NCBI GenBank assembly: GCA_021205365.1
Contig: JAJPXP010000043.1
Location: 1-64,000 of the forward strand
Direction: 5' to 3'
DNA from: Clostridia bacterium
GTDB taxonomy: Bacteria > Bacillota > Clostridia > Oscillospirales > Butyricicoccaceae
DNA length: 64,000 nucleotides
In this document: positions 14,389 through 23,162 of the stretch, piece by piece
Position numbering within the stretch: the first letter of the stretch is position 1
Layout of the letters: each line of letters starts with the position of its first letter
The notes under the pieces: generated by a model
What the model was told of the DNA's origin: nothing
Databases searched by the model: none
The model's input: only the letters and a program-made list of their open reading frames with translations
Made by a program: the position numbers and the translations under genes

Positions 14389-16875
14389 TTATTCAAATCC
14401 CCGGATTCGCTCTACGATGGAACCTTTTCTCTGCATACTATGATATGCAGCCAGAGGAATCACGGCACACAACAAAGCAATTAGTAATGCTGCGGCTGCA
14501 ATTGGCAGAATCGGTACAACAAACGGCACATCCCGATAGTTCATCGACTGATACAGCACATAGGTGACACCCAAGCCTATCGTCAGTACAACGCCCAGCG
14601 ATGCACCTGCATACAGCAGTCCCTCGCGGATGAGCAGCCACCTGACCTGTTTTCCTGTCATACCAATACTCTCCATCACAGAAAGCTCAACCTGCCTGCT
14701 CTGGATATTGCCCACAGAAGCGTTCAGATAATTCATCATGCCGATGAATGCAAGCACAAACGCAATACCAACGCCAATGCCCATCATATTCCCCTGCGCC
14801 TGCTTCACTTCTTCCAGTGCCTCAAGCTTGGACTCATGGTTAAAGTCCTCGTGATATGGACTGGCGTCAATCATATGCAGGATATCTCGCTCTGTCGCTG
14901 CATCGTACTCCTCCTGATATTTCACACGGACCTTCGACATATAAGGATTCTCGACGATCCCCTTCACGAAGCTGTCACTCACGATCATAGTCGGCGTCGT
15001 TCCCAGCATATTAGCATAATAGGTGTCTGCCGTTCCGCCTTGGATCGTCATCTGAAATACCTGATCCTTCTGTCCATCCAAATAAAATGATATCGGTTTG
15101 CCGATCATCTTTTCTTTGTCCAACTCGAGCCAATCCATAAATAGAATACACGTATTTCCCGCAAGAAAGTTTGCTTCATCTATCGGCTGTTCCAGCGTTG
15201 CATTCAGGCATTCAAATTCCTGCTTATCAATACCGACAAGGAATGAGCAATACTTTTCCGGATGCTGCTGGTAATCCTCTTGGTCGTAGTCGTCCTCCAT
15301 CCACATATCATAAAATTCCCGCATCCAGTAATCCGCAAAGTCGGGTTCCCACGGTACAACGATTTGCGCATTGACAATCGGGTGCACTTCACTAATCCCT
15401 TGATTCTGCCGTAATTCTTTTAAAAAGCTGTCGTCAATCAGAGGTTTCCATTTGTCTTTTGTTTCCATCTGCATCGTATCATTGCTAATAATCATATCTC
15501 CATCCATATAATCAGAAACAATGGTTCGCGGGCCTTGGCTCTGCACGAGCGTCACCATGCACAGGAAAAATGACAAGCAGATACCGAGCGCAGCAACAAC
15601 GATCACCGTCTTTTTCTTGTCTCTTCCCATCTGCTCACGTGCCATCCGCCAGAGAAGACTTCCGTTTCCTGTTTTTCGTGAAAGCCTCTTCCTTGCTTTC
15701 GACCGATAGCCCAGCGCTTCAATCGGTGTGACTGCGGTTGCCATTTTTGCCGGCTTCCTGCTTCCCACATAGATGGTCAGCACAGCAATCAGAAGGGTTA
15801 AAAGGAAAATAACCGGATGAAAGCTAATGTGGATATCATTTTCGCGGATACCAAGGGTTTTGACAACAGTTGGAATCAAGCCAAATGAAGTTACAACACC
15901 GACAAGTAAGCCAATCGCAATTCCAACTGCCCCAATCAACAGCATCTGTTTCTGTACCAGCCGATATACCTGCTTCTCCGTCATACCTATCGTTTGCAGC
16001 AAACCATAATACCGCACATTGCCGGAAACAGACAGATAGAGAATATTGTAAATCAGTAGATAAGCACTCACACAGATGACGAAAATCAGGCCAAGCAATC
16101 CCAATAAGATCTGTACGGAGTTTGCAACCTCTGACGTCAGCAAAAACCGCTGCTTTTTGCCGAGCTGTAAGCTCTGCTCCAAAGCATCCAGAGTTTTTTG
16201 TGTGACAATCCGAGCGTTCAATTTCAGATATAAAAATCCACGTCCAGGATCTTCCAGCGTAAAGCCGGACTGGTCAAAAAATGACTTGGAAACATAAAAA
16301 ACCTTTTTGTCTCCGTAGCCGTCCCATATGCCGGAAATCGTAAATTCCTTTGTATGATCGCCGTTGTTGTCATAATACGTAACGGTGAACGAATCACCGA
16401 CATCCAGTCCCTCAAAACCACAGTCCTTTAAGGCCTCCTGCGTTGTCATGACCTCGTTGTCCTTCTTCGGATAGCTGCCCTTTACCTCGTTCATTGCAGG
16501 CTCCTTGATGGTATTCCACATCGTCTCATCCGACCATATGAACGTCGAGTGAAGTGTACTGTCATATTCTGTACTGACTGCCCATGCAGCAAAGCCCTCT
16601 GTACCAATCTGCGCAATATTCGGGTTTTGCTCGCAGGTTTTTCTCTGTTCTTCCGTAAATCCACCATACAGAAATGCGTCAAAATCTCCGCCATTTAAGC
16701 GGATATTCTGCACCCGCTGCATTTGCATCCATGTCCCGCCGACGGTCAGAATGGTAAACAGCATAAACGCGGACAGCGCAATCGCCAGAATCATGATGCC
16801 GTTTCTGCGTTTGTTGCTGACAAGCGAACGCTTTGCCATGCGCGTAATGACAGCGCCATTATTATTTTTCAGCAT
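14389..16875 (-). CDS. FtsX-family ABC transporter permease (two FtsX domains)
   Basis: 828 residues from MLKNNNG. An N-terminal membrane anchor (GIMILAIALSAFMLFTILTVGG) is followed by a large extracellular domain (residues about 50-250) and three membrane segments of the first FtsX domain, with IGMTEKQVYRLVQKQMLLIGAVGI. A second extracellular domain and a C-terminal FtsX domain (SVMESIGMTGKQVRWLLIREGLLYAG) follow. This is the MacB/Bce-like large permease class that expels or senses peptides and antibiotics. It overlaps the ATPase gene by 14 bases; AAAGGA 11 bases upstream favours the MLK start over the track start. The partner two-component genes lie directly upstream. Confidence 0.85.
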   Translation of the reverse strand: MLKNNNGAVITRMAKRSLVSNKRRNGIMILAIALSAFMLFTILTVGGTWMQMQRVQNIRLNGGDFDAFLYGGFTEEQRKTCEQNPNIAQIGTEGFAAWAVSTEYDSTLHSTFIWSDETMWNTIKEPAMNEVKGSYPKKDNEVMTTQEALKDCGFEGLDVGDSFTVTYYDNNGDHTKEFTISGIWDGYGDKKVFYVSKSFFDQSGFTLEDPGRGFLYLKLNARIVTQKTLDALEQSLQLGKKQRFLLTSEVANSVQILLGLLGLIFVICVSAYLLIYNILYLSVSGNVRYYGLLQTIGMTEKQVYRLVQKQMLLIGAVGIAIGLLVGVVTSFGLIPTVVKTLGIRENDIHISFHPVIFLLTLLIAVLTIYVGSRKPAKMATAVTPIEALGYRSKARKRLSRKTGNGSLLWRMAREQMGRDKKKTVIVVAALGICLSFFLCMVTLVQSQGPRTIVSDYMDGDMIISNDTMQMETKDKWKPLIDDSFLKELRQNQGISEVHPIVNAQIVVPWEPDFADYWMREFYDMWMEDDYDQEDYQQHPEKYCSFLVGIDKQEFECLNATLEQPIDEANFLAGNTCILFMDWLELDKEKMIGKPISFYLDGQKDQVFQMTIQGGTADTYYANMLGTTPTMIVSDSFVKGIVENPYMSKVRVKYQEEYDAATERDILHMIDASPYHEDFNHESKLEALEEVKQAQGNMMGIGVGIAFVLAFIGMMNYLNASVGNIQSRQVELSVMESIGMTGKQVRWLLIREGLLYAGASLGVVLTIGLGVTYVLYQSMNYRDVPFVVPILPIAAAALLIALLCAVIPLAAYHSMQRKGSIVERIRGFE

Positions 16876-17551
16876 AACCGGCACCATCCTTTACAATTTT
16901 ACCATCTTCAATATGGACAATCCGGTCTGCCAGCTGCGCAATATCGTGGTCATGAGTAATCAGGATAATGGTCTGCTGGAACTTTTTTGCCGCCAGCTTC
17001 AACAGTCCCATAACATCATGGCTGGTTGCCGTATCCAGATTTCCCGTTGGCTCATCCGCAAGGATAATCGCAGGCTTGGAAGCGATTGCCCGTGCAATGG
17101 CAACCCGCTGCTGCTGGCCACCCGATAAAGTATGCGGCAATGCTTCACGCTTTTCTTCCAGCTTCAGAAGATGCAGGATTTCATCCACAAATTCCCGGTC
17201 AATATGACGTCCATCCAGTTCAATTGGCAATACAATGTTTTCATATACATTCAAATCGGGTACAAGATTGTAATTTTGAAAAATAAACCCGACTTTACGG
17301 CGGCGGAAAATTGCCAGCTGCTCCTTGTTCAATTCTGCCAAATTCCTTCCATCAATCCAAACAGAGCCGTCTGTCGGTATATCCAGTCCACCCAGCAGAT
17401 GCAGAAGCGTACTCTTTCCACTGCCTGACTTTCCGATAATCGAAATAAATTCCTGTTCCTGTACAACAAAATCCACACCGTCCAGTGCTTTCACTGTATT
17501 TTCCCCGAGTTTATAATATTTCTTTAGATTTCGTGTTTTCACAGCTTCCAT
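16862..17551 (-). CDS. ABC transporter ATP-binding protein (MacB/LolD type)
   Basis: 229 residues. Walker A is GKSGSGKST, the Q-loop lies in [10 protein letters not shown], the signature is LSGGQQQR, Walker B with catalytic Glu is [11 protein letters not shown], and the switch His is in LITHDHD. It belongs to the 3.A.1.122-type ATPases that power FtsX-like permeases. AAAAGGAGGCATTCTCAATG sets the start 12 residues into the track ORF. A candidate regulator site (17626-17641) and a TTGAGA-like -35 lie in the gap after the kinase gene, so the ATPase-permease pair probably has its own inducible promoter. Confidence 0.9.
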   Translation of the reverse strand: MEAVKTRNLKKYYKLGENTVKALDGVDFVVQEQEFISIIGKSGSGKSTLLHLLGGLDIPTDGSVWIDGRNLAELNKEQLAIFRRRKVGFIFQNYNLVPDLNVYENIVLPIELDGRHIDREFVDEILHLLKLEEKREALPHTLSGGQQQRVAIARAIASKPAIILADEPTGNLDTATSHDVMGLLKLAAKKFQQTIILITHDHDIAQLADRIVHIEDGKIVKDGAGYAEK

Positions 17552-17619
17552 TGAGAATGCCTCCTTTTTTGTTTCTGAGGTAAGCATACCGTATAAAAAT
17601 CACAAACTGCTCTCAATTT

Positions 17620-18561
17620 TTAATTATCACAATAATGTGATGATTCATTCGGCAGATACACCCGGAAGTCTGATCCCTGTCCCAGAGCAGAGCGAACCTC
17701 AGCATATCCTCCCTGAAGCTCTGCAATCCGTCTGGTCAAGTACAAGCCAATGCCGATTCCCTCCAAATCATGCACCTCTGGTTCCCGGTAAAAGCGCGTA
17801 AAAATTTCAGCCTGACGTTCCTGGGCGATACCTTTGCCTGTATCCTGCACACTAATTTTTGTGAACATCTCCTGTCTGGTCACAGCAATGTGGATGTCCC
17901 CGCCTGGTTCTGTATATTTCACTGCATTATCCAGCAAATTGAAAACCGCTTCTTCCGTCCATTTGGGATCATGGAAAAGCCTGATTTGTGTATCGCAGTC
18001 CACCGATAACCGAAGCCGTTTTTTCTCCGCCTTCGGTACAATCGCAGCGACGGCATGTCCCAATGTATCAACCAGCCTTGCGTTCTGCTGCTGAATCTGC
18101 ATACTGCCGGTTTCCAGCCGTGACATTTTTATCATGCTCTGCAACAGGAAATCCAGTTTTTCTGTCTGGCGTTCCATATTGGTCAAAAACTCTCTTTCCC
18201 GGGCAGATTCCGATTCTGACTGCAAAATTTCCAGATAAACCTTGATATTGGCGATCGGTGTTTTTGTCTGATGGGAAATATCTGAAATCAGCTCTTTGAT
18301 CTGCTGCTTTTCCCGCAATACCTCTGTATTTTTCTGTTTCCAAACATGGGCAACACGCTGCAGTTTTTCACTTACTTTGCCCCAGAGTGTGTCCTCTATT
18401 TCTTCTAAGCCTGTGATCTCCTTTTCCGATAAAATACAATCCAGAAATTGTTCCAGCCGATCTGCAAATAAATATACCTCATGCTGCAGCCGCCACAGCT
18501 TCCATGCAAACAGGGCTGCTATCAAAACAGCACCTATTGTTATGATTATCCATCCAGCCAT
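17620..18561 (-). CDS. Sensor histidine kinase
   Basis: 313 residues. One N-terminal membrane segment (about residues 3-20) is followed directly by a cytoplasmic linker; there is almost no extracellular part. The dimerisation/phosphoacceptor box is DISHQTKTPIANIKVY near residue 95. ATPase motifs are N (FNLLDNAVKYT), G1 (VQDTGKGIA), F (FTRFYR) and G2 (GIGIGLYLTRRIAELQGG). Without an extracellular sensor it may read the state of the neighbouring ABC permease, as in Bce-type modules; that is inference. It overlaps the response regulator by 16 bases. Its 3' end encodes a perfect ATCACA-N4-TGTGAT inverted repeat. Confidence 0.88.
   Translation of the reverse strand: MAGWIIITIGAVLIAALFAWKLWRLQHEVYLFADRLEQFLDCILSEKEITGLEEIEDTLWGKVSEKLQRVAHVWKQKNTEVLREKQQIKELISDISHQTKTPIANIKVYLEILQSESESAREREFLTNMERQTEKLDFLLQSMIKMSRLETGSMQIQQQNARLVDTLGHAVAAIVPKAEKKRLRLSVDCDTQIRLFHDPKWTEEAVFNLLDNAVKYTEPGGDIHIAVTRQEMFTKISVQDTGKGIAQERQAEIFTRFYREPEVHDLEGIGIGLYLTRRIAELQGGYAEVRSALGQGSDFRVYLPNESSHYCDN
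17626..17641. promoter_or_regulatory. Inverted repeat ATCACA-N4-TGTGAT upstream of the ABC ATPase
   Basis: A perfect 6-4-6 palindrome inside the last codons of the kinase gene. The same half-sites and spacing recur at 19282-19297 upstream of the response-regulator gene. Downstream on the minus strand come TTGAGA and a weak -10. Candidate binding site of the OmpR-family regulator. Confidence 0.5.
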
Positions 18562-19217
18562 TGATATCCCATCCCATACACATTAGAAATATATTTGTGG
18601 TTTTCATCTTCGATTTTCTTGCGCAGTCGGTTAACATTGACAGCCAGTGCATGTTTATCAACAAACTGTCCGCCGCTGTCCCACAACCGTTCCAACAGAA
18701 TATCATAAGTCAATAGCTGTCCGGTATGAGAGCTTAGCTCATGCAGCAGGCGAAGCTCTGTCGGCGTGAAAGGCTGCTCCCGCCCATTTACAGACGCTTT
18801 TGCCTGATCGAAATCGATATATAAAAAGCCATCGTCAAAAACCCGGTTGTTTGATTCCATATTCCGCTTTAAAATCACAGCGATTCGTTTCAAAAGGATT
18901 TTCATAGAGAAGGGCTTGGTCACATAATCCTCTGCCCCTAGCTCATAGCCCTTTAAAATATCCTCTTCCAGATCTCTTGCTGTGAGAAAAAGCACGGATG
19001 CTTTCTTCTTATCCTTCATCCACGCACAAAAGGCAAACCCTTCCCCATCCGGCAAATTGACGTCCAGCAGCACCAATTCAGGTTTTTCTGCCAGATAGAC
19101 CTCTTTTGCTTCCTGCAGGCAATGTGCAGAACAAACAGAATAGTTTTCTTTCTCCAAAGCATACGCAATACCACGATGCAGCTCCCAATTATCTTCTATT
19201 ATCAATATTTTTTGCAT
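18546..19217 (-). CDS. Response regulator, OmpR family
   Basis: 223 residues. The receiver domain shows the acidic pair IIEDN, phospho-acceptor Asp in LVLLDVNLPDGEG (about 52), Thr/Ser in LFLTARD and Lys in YVTKPFS. The winged-helix output domain shows FTPTELRLLHELSSHTGQLLTYDILLERLW in pieces and ends NVYGMGYQWLDG. First gene of the four-gene unit RR-HK-ATPase-permease. Its promoter region carries the ATCACA-N4-TGTGAT palindrome at 19282, which suggests autoregulation. Confidence 0.92.
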   Translation of the reverse strand: MQKILIIEDNWELHRGIAYALEKENYSVCSAHCLQEAKEVYLAEKPELVLLDVNLPDGEGFAFCAWMKDKKKASVLFLTARDLEEDILKGYELGAEDYVTKPFSMKILLKRIAVILKRNMESNNRVFDDGFLYIDFDQAKASVNGREQPFTPTELRLLHELSSHTGQLLTYDILLERLWDSGGQFVDKHALAVNVNRLRKKIEDENHKYISNVYGMGYQWLDG

Positions 19218-19281
19218 GGTCCTTCCCTTTCCTTTGTACTTATATCATATTGTAGCATACAACGGCAGCATATGTGAAACT

Positions 19282-19297
19282 ATCACAGGATTGTGAT
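19282..19297. promoter_or_regulatory. Inverted repeat ATCACA-N4-TGTGAT upstream of the response regulator
   Basis: ATCACAGGATTGTGAT; the same half-sites and spacing as at 17626-17641. It lies 65 bases upstream of the regulator gene, and 28 bases upstream of the -35 of the divergent lyase gene. Confidence 0.5.
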
Positions 19298-19324
19298 AAT
19301 TCACCCGCTTTCACAAATCTACAG

Positions 19325-19353
19325 TTGAACCTGTTTTTTCTTTGCAGTACAAT
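19325..19353 (+). promoter_or_regulatory. Promoter of the C-S lyase gene
   Basis: TTGAAC, 17 bases, TACAAT; the start codon is 31 bases downstream. Confidence 0.65.
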
Positions 19354-19383
19354 ATTACTATATGATCTCCAAGGAGTACAGCT

Positions 19384-20595
19384 ATGAAATATGATTTTAC
19401 TTCTATCATAGACCGCCGTGGTAAGGATGCCATGGCAATAGATGGCATCGGTAACATGCCTGGTTTTGCACCGACTGCACCAAAAGAGGGCTTTGATATC
19501 ATCCCCATGTGGGTAGCGGACATGAATTTTGCTACTGTCCCGACCATTTCAGAAGCGATCATTGCACGTGCAAAGCATCCGGCTTTCGGCTACTTCCAGC
19601 CCACAGAGGAGTATTTTGCTTCGATCATAAAATGGCAGGAAACCCGCAATGGTGTCACCGGTTTATCAAAAGAATGCATCGGCTATGAAAACGGCGTTCT
19701 GGGCGGGGTTATTTCCGCACTGAACTGTGTCTGCTCCAGAGGTGACAGGGTACTGGTACATTCCCCTACCTATGTTGGTTTCACCATGTCTTTAAAAAAG
19801 AATGGCTATCGCATGGTCCGCAGCCCGCTCAAATTAGACGAAACAGGTGTCTGGCGCATGGATTTTGAGGATATGGAACGCAAGCTGTCCGAAAAGAAAA
19901 TCCATGCCGCCATCTTATGCAGCCCGCACAATCCCAGTGGACGCGTATGGGAACGCTGGGAACTGGAAACCTGTATGAAACTGTTCAAAAAGTACGATGT
20001 ATATGTCATTTCCGATGAGATCTGGTCTGATCTGATACTGAATGGCCACAAGCACATACCAACACAGATGGTCAGTGCAGATGCACGCCAGCGTACCGCC
20101 GCAGTCTATGCACCGAGCAAAACCTTTAATCTCGCGGGCCTGATTGGCAGCTACCATATCATTTATAATACATGGTGGCGCGACCGTGTAGAAAGGGAAG
20201 CTTCTCTGTCCCACTATAATGACATGAATGTCCTCTCCATGCATGCCCTGATCGGCGCCTACAAACCGGAAGGCTATGAATGGGTAGATGAGCTGTGTGC
20301 CGTACTGTCTCAAAATATCAATTATGCCTGTGATTTTATCCATGAGCATTTTTCCGGTGTGGAAGTCTCCAAAGCCGAGGGCACCTATATGCTGTTTATC
20401 GACTGTGCAAAATGGTGTGAAGCACACGGCAAAACGCTGGGCGAGGTAGAACAGGCCTGCTGGGATGTCGGCGTTGCCGTTCAGGACGGACGCATGTTCC
20501 ATGGTTCGAGCCATATCCGTATGAATCTGGCGCTCCCATTCAGCCGTGTACAGGAAGCATTCCGCCGTCTGGAGCAGTATGTGTTTGTGGAATAA
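19384..20595 (+). CDS. MalY/PatB family pyridoxal-phosphate C-S lyase (cystathionine beta-lyase type)
   Basis: 403 residues, fold-type I aminotransferase superfamily. The family N-terminus YDFTSIIDRRG, then MPGFAPT and IIPMWVADMNFATVP, is typical of MalY/PatB. The PLP lysine is in APSKTFNLAGL; further cofactor contacts are CSPHNPSGRVW and VISDEIWSDL. C-terminal GTYMLFIDC and IRMNLALPF bind the substrate carboxylate. The reaction is beta-elimination of cystathionine or cysteine, giving homocysteine or sulfide plus pyruvate and ammonia. AAGGAGTACAGCTATG gives the start. It is monocistronic, divergent from the two-component unit. Homocysteine made here could feed the MetH genes at 50-55 kb. Confidence 0.88.
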   Translation: MKYDFTSIIDRRGKDAMAIDGIGNMPGFAPTAPKEGFDIIPMWVADMNFATVPTISEAIIARAKHPAFGYFQPTEEYFASIIKWQETRNGVTGLSKECIGYENGVLGGVISALNCVCSRGDRVLVHSPTYVGFTMSLKKNGYRMVRSPLKLDETGVWRMDFEDMERKLSEKKIHAAILCSPHNPSGRVWERWELETCMKLFKKYDVYVISDEIWSDLILNGHKHIPTQMVSADARQRTAAVYAPSKTFNLAGLIGSYHIIYNTWWRDRVEREASLSHYNDMNVLSMHALIGAYKPEGYEWVDELCAVLSQNINYACDFIHEHFSGVEVSKAEGTYMLFIDCAKWCEAHGKTLGEVEQACWDVGVAVQDGRMFHGSSHIRMNLALPFSRVQEAFRRLEQYVFVE

Positions 20596-20785
20596 TCAGA
20601 GGCGGTGATAGGTTCTCCGTCGAAGCCAAACACATTGTCGGAAATACGAGACTTCGGAAAGCTTATTCCATCATTGAGCAATTTGATCCTGTTTTTTTCC
20701 TCTTCTCTTTTGCAGTCTTCTGTGTTATAATGTATAAAAATTGTTTGGAGTATTTCCAAACGGATTCAAAACAATTGAATAAGAA
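20596..20785. other. Region between the C-S lyase and the riboswitch; promoter and possible intergenic repeat
   Basis: 20600-20695 is noncoding and looks like a dispersed intergenic repeat (GGTTCTCCGTCGAAGCCAAA and onward); I cannot confirm copy number from one window. 20723-20731 is TGTTATAAT, an extended -10 that would start the riboswitch transcript. Confidence 0.4.
20723..20731 (+). promoter_or_regulatory. Extended -10 promoter of the cobalamin-riboswitch operon
   Basis: TG-T-TATAAT is a full extended -10 element; a -35 is not evident. Transcription would begin about 50 bases before the aptamer. Confidence 0.55.
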
Positions 20786-20972
20786 TAATCGGTGCCTCTG
20801 CCTGCGGCTTTCGCGCAGAGACAGAGGGTAAAAGGGAAACAGGTGCAAATCCTGTACGATCTCGTCACTGTGATGGACGAGCACGGAGCAATTGTGCTTC
20901 GGCACGGTCACTGGCTTTTATGCTGGGAAGGCTGTTTCGTGCGATGACCCCTGAGTCAGGAAACCTGCCGCT
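20785..20972 (+). ncRNA. Cobalamin (B12) riboswitch aptamer
   Basis: The conserved order is present: ATCGGTGCC opening, then GGGAAACAGGTGCAAATCCTG (the B12-box entry stem), CGTCACTGTGATGGACGAG, CACGGTCACTGGC, CTGGGAAGG, and finally GATGACCCCTGAGTCAGGAAA with CCTGCC. This matches the AdoCbl-type cobalamin riboswitch. It lies on the plus strand ahead of an exported CbiK-like protein and a BtuFCD-type importer, so bound cobalamin should switch off uptake. A transcription terminator follows at 21059. Confidence 0.93.
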
Positions 20973-21058
20973 TATTGGTACAGGAATTTCTATTCCAGAT
21001 CACGAGGTATTGATCGTACTGTTTTTGATACTGCGTTTGGCAGAGGATGGATTTGTAT

Positions 21059-21091
21059 GGCTCTTTACTGTTAAAGGGCCTTTTTCTTTTC
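21059..21091 (+). terminator. Riboswitch expression-platform terminator
   Basis: GGCTCTTT-actgtt-AAAGGGCC followed by TTTTTCTTTTC. Placed between aptamer and cbiK, it fits transcription attenuation. Confidence 0.75.
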
Positions 21092-21169
21092 ATGCTGACA
21101 GATTGGAGTATATTTCTGTATCTTCCTGTATCCAATTGTTTGACACAATTTATTTAGGAGGGTTACATA

Positions 21170-22183
21170 ATGAAAAAACTAACCGCTGTACTGCTCGTTC
21201 TGTCTGTAACCGTGGCTATGCTTCTGGCAGGCTGTGGTTCCAATGCATCTAACGACAACCAAAGTGCTGGTTCTGCAGGCTCTGCATCATCCACCACTGC
21301 TACCGGCTCCGGCGAAGCTGCCGCAGATGACGATGAAAACTACGACACCGGTAATGCTTCCCTGGATAACATCCGCAATCAGGATGACATCGGTGACAAC
21401 GAACTGCTGGTACTCAGCTTCGGCACCAGCTACAATGACAGCCGCCGCCTGACCATCGGCGCAATTGAGGACGATCTGGAAAATGCATATCCGGATTTCT
21501 CTGTCAGAAGAGGCTTTACTGCAAATATCATTATTGACCACATTCAGAAGCGCGACGGTATTCTGATTGATGACGTGGATGCTGCTATGAATCGTGCTGT
21601 TGACAATGGCGTTAAAAACCTGGTAATCCAGCCGACCCATCTGATGAATGGTCTGGAATATGACGAGCTGGTAGAGCAGGTTGGTCAGTATTCCGACGCA
21701 TTTGAAAAGGTTGCAATCGGTGAACCTCTGCTGACCAGCGAGGACGATTTCAAGCGCGTGGAAAAGGCTATCACCGAGTGGACCGCTGAGTATGATGACG
21801 GCGAAACCGCAATCTGCTTCATGGGCCACGGCACCGAGGCGGAATCCAATGAAGTTTACCAGAAGATGCAGGATCTGCTGGCAGCTGACGGCTATGACAA
21901 CTACTATGTAGGTACTGTTGAAGCAGAGCCGTCTCTGGATGACGTTCTGGCAAAGGTTCAAGCTGGCAACTACAAGCGTGTTATACTGGAACCGTTGATG
22001 GTTGTAGCTGGAGACCATGCGAATAACGATATGGCCGGTGATGAAGAAGATTCCTGGAAGACTACGTTTGAGAATGCCGGTTATGAAGTAACCTGCCTGC
22101 TCCGCGGTCTGGGCGAGAATGAAGCTATCCGCCAGATTTATGTTGAGCATGCACAGGCAGCTATTGATTCCCTGAATCAGTAA
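21170..22183 (+). CDS. cbiK: Exported CbiK-like sirohydrochlorin cobaltochelatase (lipoprotein)
   Basis: 337 residues. A lipoprotein signal peptide ends at LLAGC (lipidated Cys22), followed by a Ser/Asn/Gly-rich and acidic linker to about residue 70. The rest is a class II chelatase: ELLVLSFGTSYNDSRR, IQPTHLMNGLEYDEL with its metal His, CFMGHGTEAESNEVY, and VVAGDHANNDMAGDEEDSW, all CbiK hallmarks. CbiK normally inserts Co2+ into sirohydrochlorin in the cytoplasm, but this copy must face outside, like the periplasmic CbiK of Desulfovibrio. TTTAGGAGGGTTACATAATG sets the start. Riboswitch control and the adjoining ABC importer point to cobalt, corrinoid or tetrapyrrole acquisition rather than de novo synthesis; no other cbi gene is nearby. 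Confidence 0.88.
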   Translation: MKKLTAVLLVLSVTVAMLLAGCGSNASNDNQSAGSAGSASSTTATGSGEAAADDDENYDTGNASLDNIRNQDDIGDNELLVLSFGTSYNDSRRLTIGAIEDDLENAYPDFSVRRGFTANIIIDHIQKRDGILIDDVDAAMNRAVDNGVKNLVIQPTHLMNGLEYDELVEQVGQYSDAFEKVAIGEPLLTSEDDFKRVEKAITEWTAEYDDGETAICFMGHGTEAESNEVYQKMQDLLAADGYDNYYVGTVEAEPSLDDVLAKVQAGNYKRVILEPLMVVAGDHANNDMAGDEEDSWKTTFENAGYEVTCLLRGLGENEAIRQIYVEHAQAAIDSLNQ

Positions 22184-22203
22184 GCGTAAATTGTAATACG
22201 TAA

Positions 22204-22240
22204 GGGGCGGCTCGGGGCAATCTCGTGCCGTCCCTTTTTT
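22204..22240 (+). terminator. Internal terminator after cbiK
   Basis: GGGGCGGC and GCCGTCCC arms around TCGGGGCAATCTCGT, then TTTTTT. It would reduce expression of the transporter genes relative to cbiK. Confidence 0.7.
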
Positions 22241-22259
22241 GAAAGGTGAGACAAAAACT

Positions 22260-23162
22260 ATGACAAAGACAAAAGTTTTTTCTGCTATTATGGCTTTTGC
22301 TATGATGCTGTCTGTTCTGTCCGGCTGTGGCGGAAACACCAATGGGAACCCGGCTACTTCCGTGGATACCGGATCCGCTGAAAGCCAGGTTGCCACTGCC
22401 GATGAAATGACCACACAGGAGGAAGTTGTGGAAGACGGCATGGAGCCCATTGCCGGCGATCAAGTGAAAGATGGTGTATATGATGTCACCGTGGATTCCA
22501 GCTCCAGCATGTTCAACATCACAGAATGTGAGCTGACTGTAAAAAATGGTGAAATGACTGCGGTCATGACCATGGGCGGTACCGGTTATCTGTATGTTTT
22601 TATGGGGACCGGTGAGAAAGCTGTCAAAGCGGCTGAAAGCGAATATATCCCATTTGAAGAGAAGGACAGCGGCGAGCATACCTTTACTGTTCCAGTAGAA
22701 GCGCTGGACAAAGGCATTGCCTGCACTGCGTTCAGCAAAAATAAGAAAAAGTGGTATGACCGCACCCTGGTATTCCGTGCGGATTCCTTGCCAATGGATG
22801 CCTTTGCTGAGGGTGTGATTACTACACCGGAAAGCCTGCATCTGGCAGACGGTACTTATACGGTTCATGTTGCACTGGAAGGCGGTTCCGGCCGCGCAAG
22901 CGTGGAATCTCCGGCTGAGCTGACCGTGAAAGACGGCGAGGTAACAGCAAAGCTTATCTGGAGCAGCTCAAACTATGATTATATGAAGGTAAATGGAGAA
23001 CAGTATAATCCGGTAAATACAGAGGGAAATTCTGCATTTGAGATTCCGGTTACTGCTTTTGACTATAAAATGCCGGTTTCCGCAGATACCACTGCCATGA
23101 GTACACCACATGAGATCGAATATACCCTGTATTTCGATTCTGCCACAATTGAAGCAAAATGA
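22260..23162 (+). CDS. Lipoprotein with two tandem NEAT-like beta domains (putative corrinoid/tetrapyrrole-binding)
   Basis: 300 residues from MTKTKVF. The signal peptide ends LSVLSGC, then a Thr/Ser-rich linker. Two domains of about 100 residues follow (about 68-175 and 190-300). Each begins DG-Y-V, has a strand LTVK(N/D)GE-TA, a Y-Y/YDYMKV turn, a TVPV or EIPV strand, and ends in a Y/W-x-(R/L)TL(V/Y)F strand. The pattern resembles heme-binding NEAT domains, but the usual SM helix is weak, so the family call is tentative. The stop overlaps the start of the substrate-binding protein (ATGA), so the two are translationally coupled. I infer a surface receptor handing cargo to the ABC importer. 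Confidence 0.6.
   Translation: MTKTKVFSAIMAFAMMLSVLSGCGGNTNGNPATSVDTGSAESQVATADEMTTQEEVVEDGMEPIAGDQVKDGVYDVTVDSSSSMFNITECELTVKNGEMTAVMTMGGTGYLYVFMGTGEKAVKAAESEYIPFEEKDSGEHTFTVPVEALDKGIACTAFSKNKKKWYDRTLVFRADSLPMDAFAEGVITTPESLHLADGTYTVHVALEGGSGRASVESPAELTVKDGEVTAKLIWSSSNYDYMKVNGEQYNPVNTEGNSAFEIPVTAFDYKMPVSADTTAMSTPHEIEYTLYFDSATIEAK

Noticed and set aside
20835-20860. tRNA T-loop-like GGTGCAAATCCTG
   Set aside because: It is part of the B12 box of the cobalamin riboswitch; no acceptor stem or anticodon arm surrounds it. No tRNA was recognised in the window.
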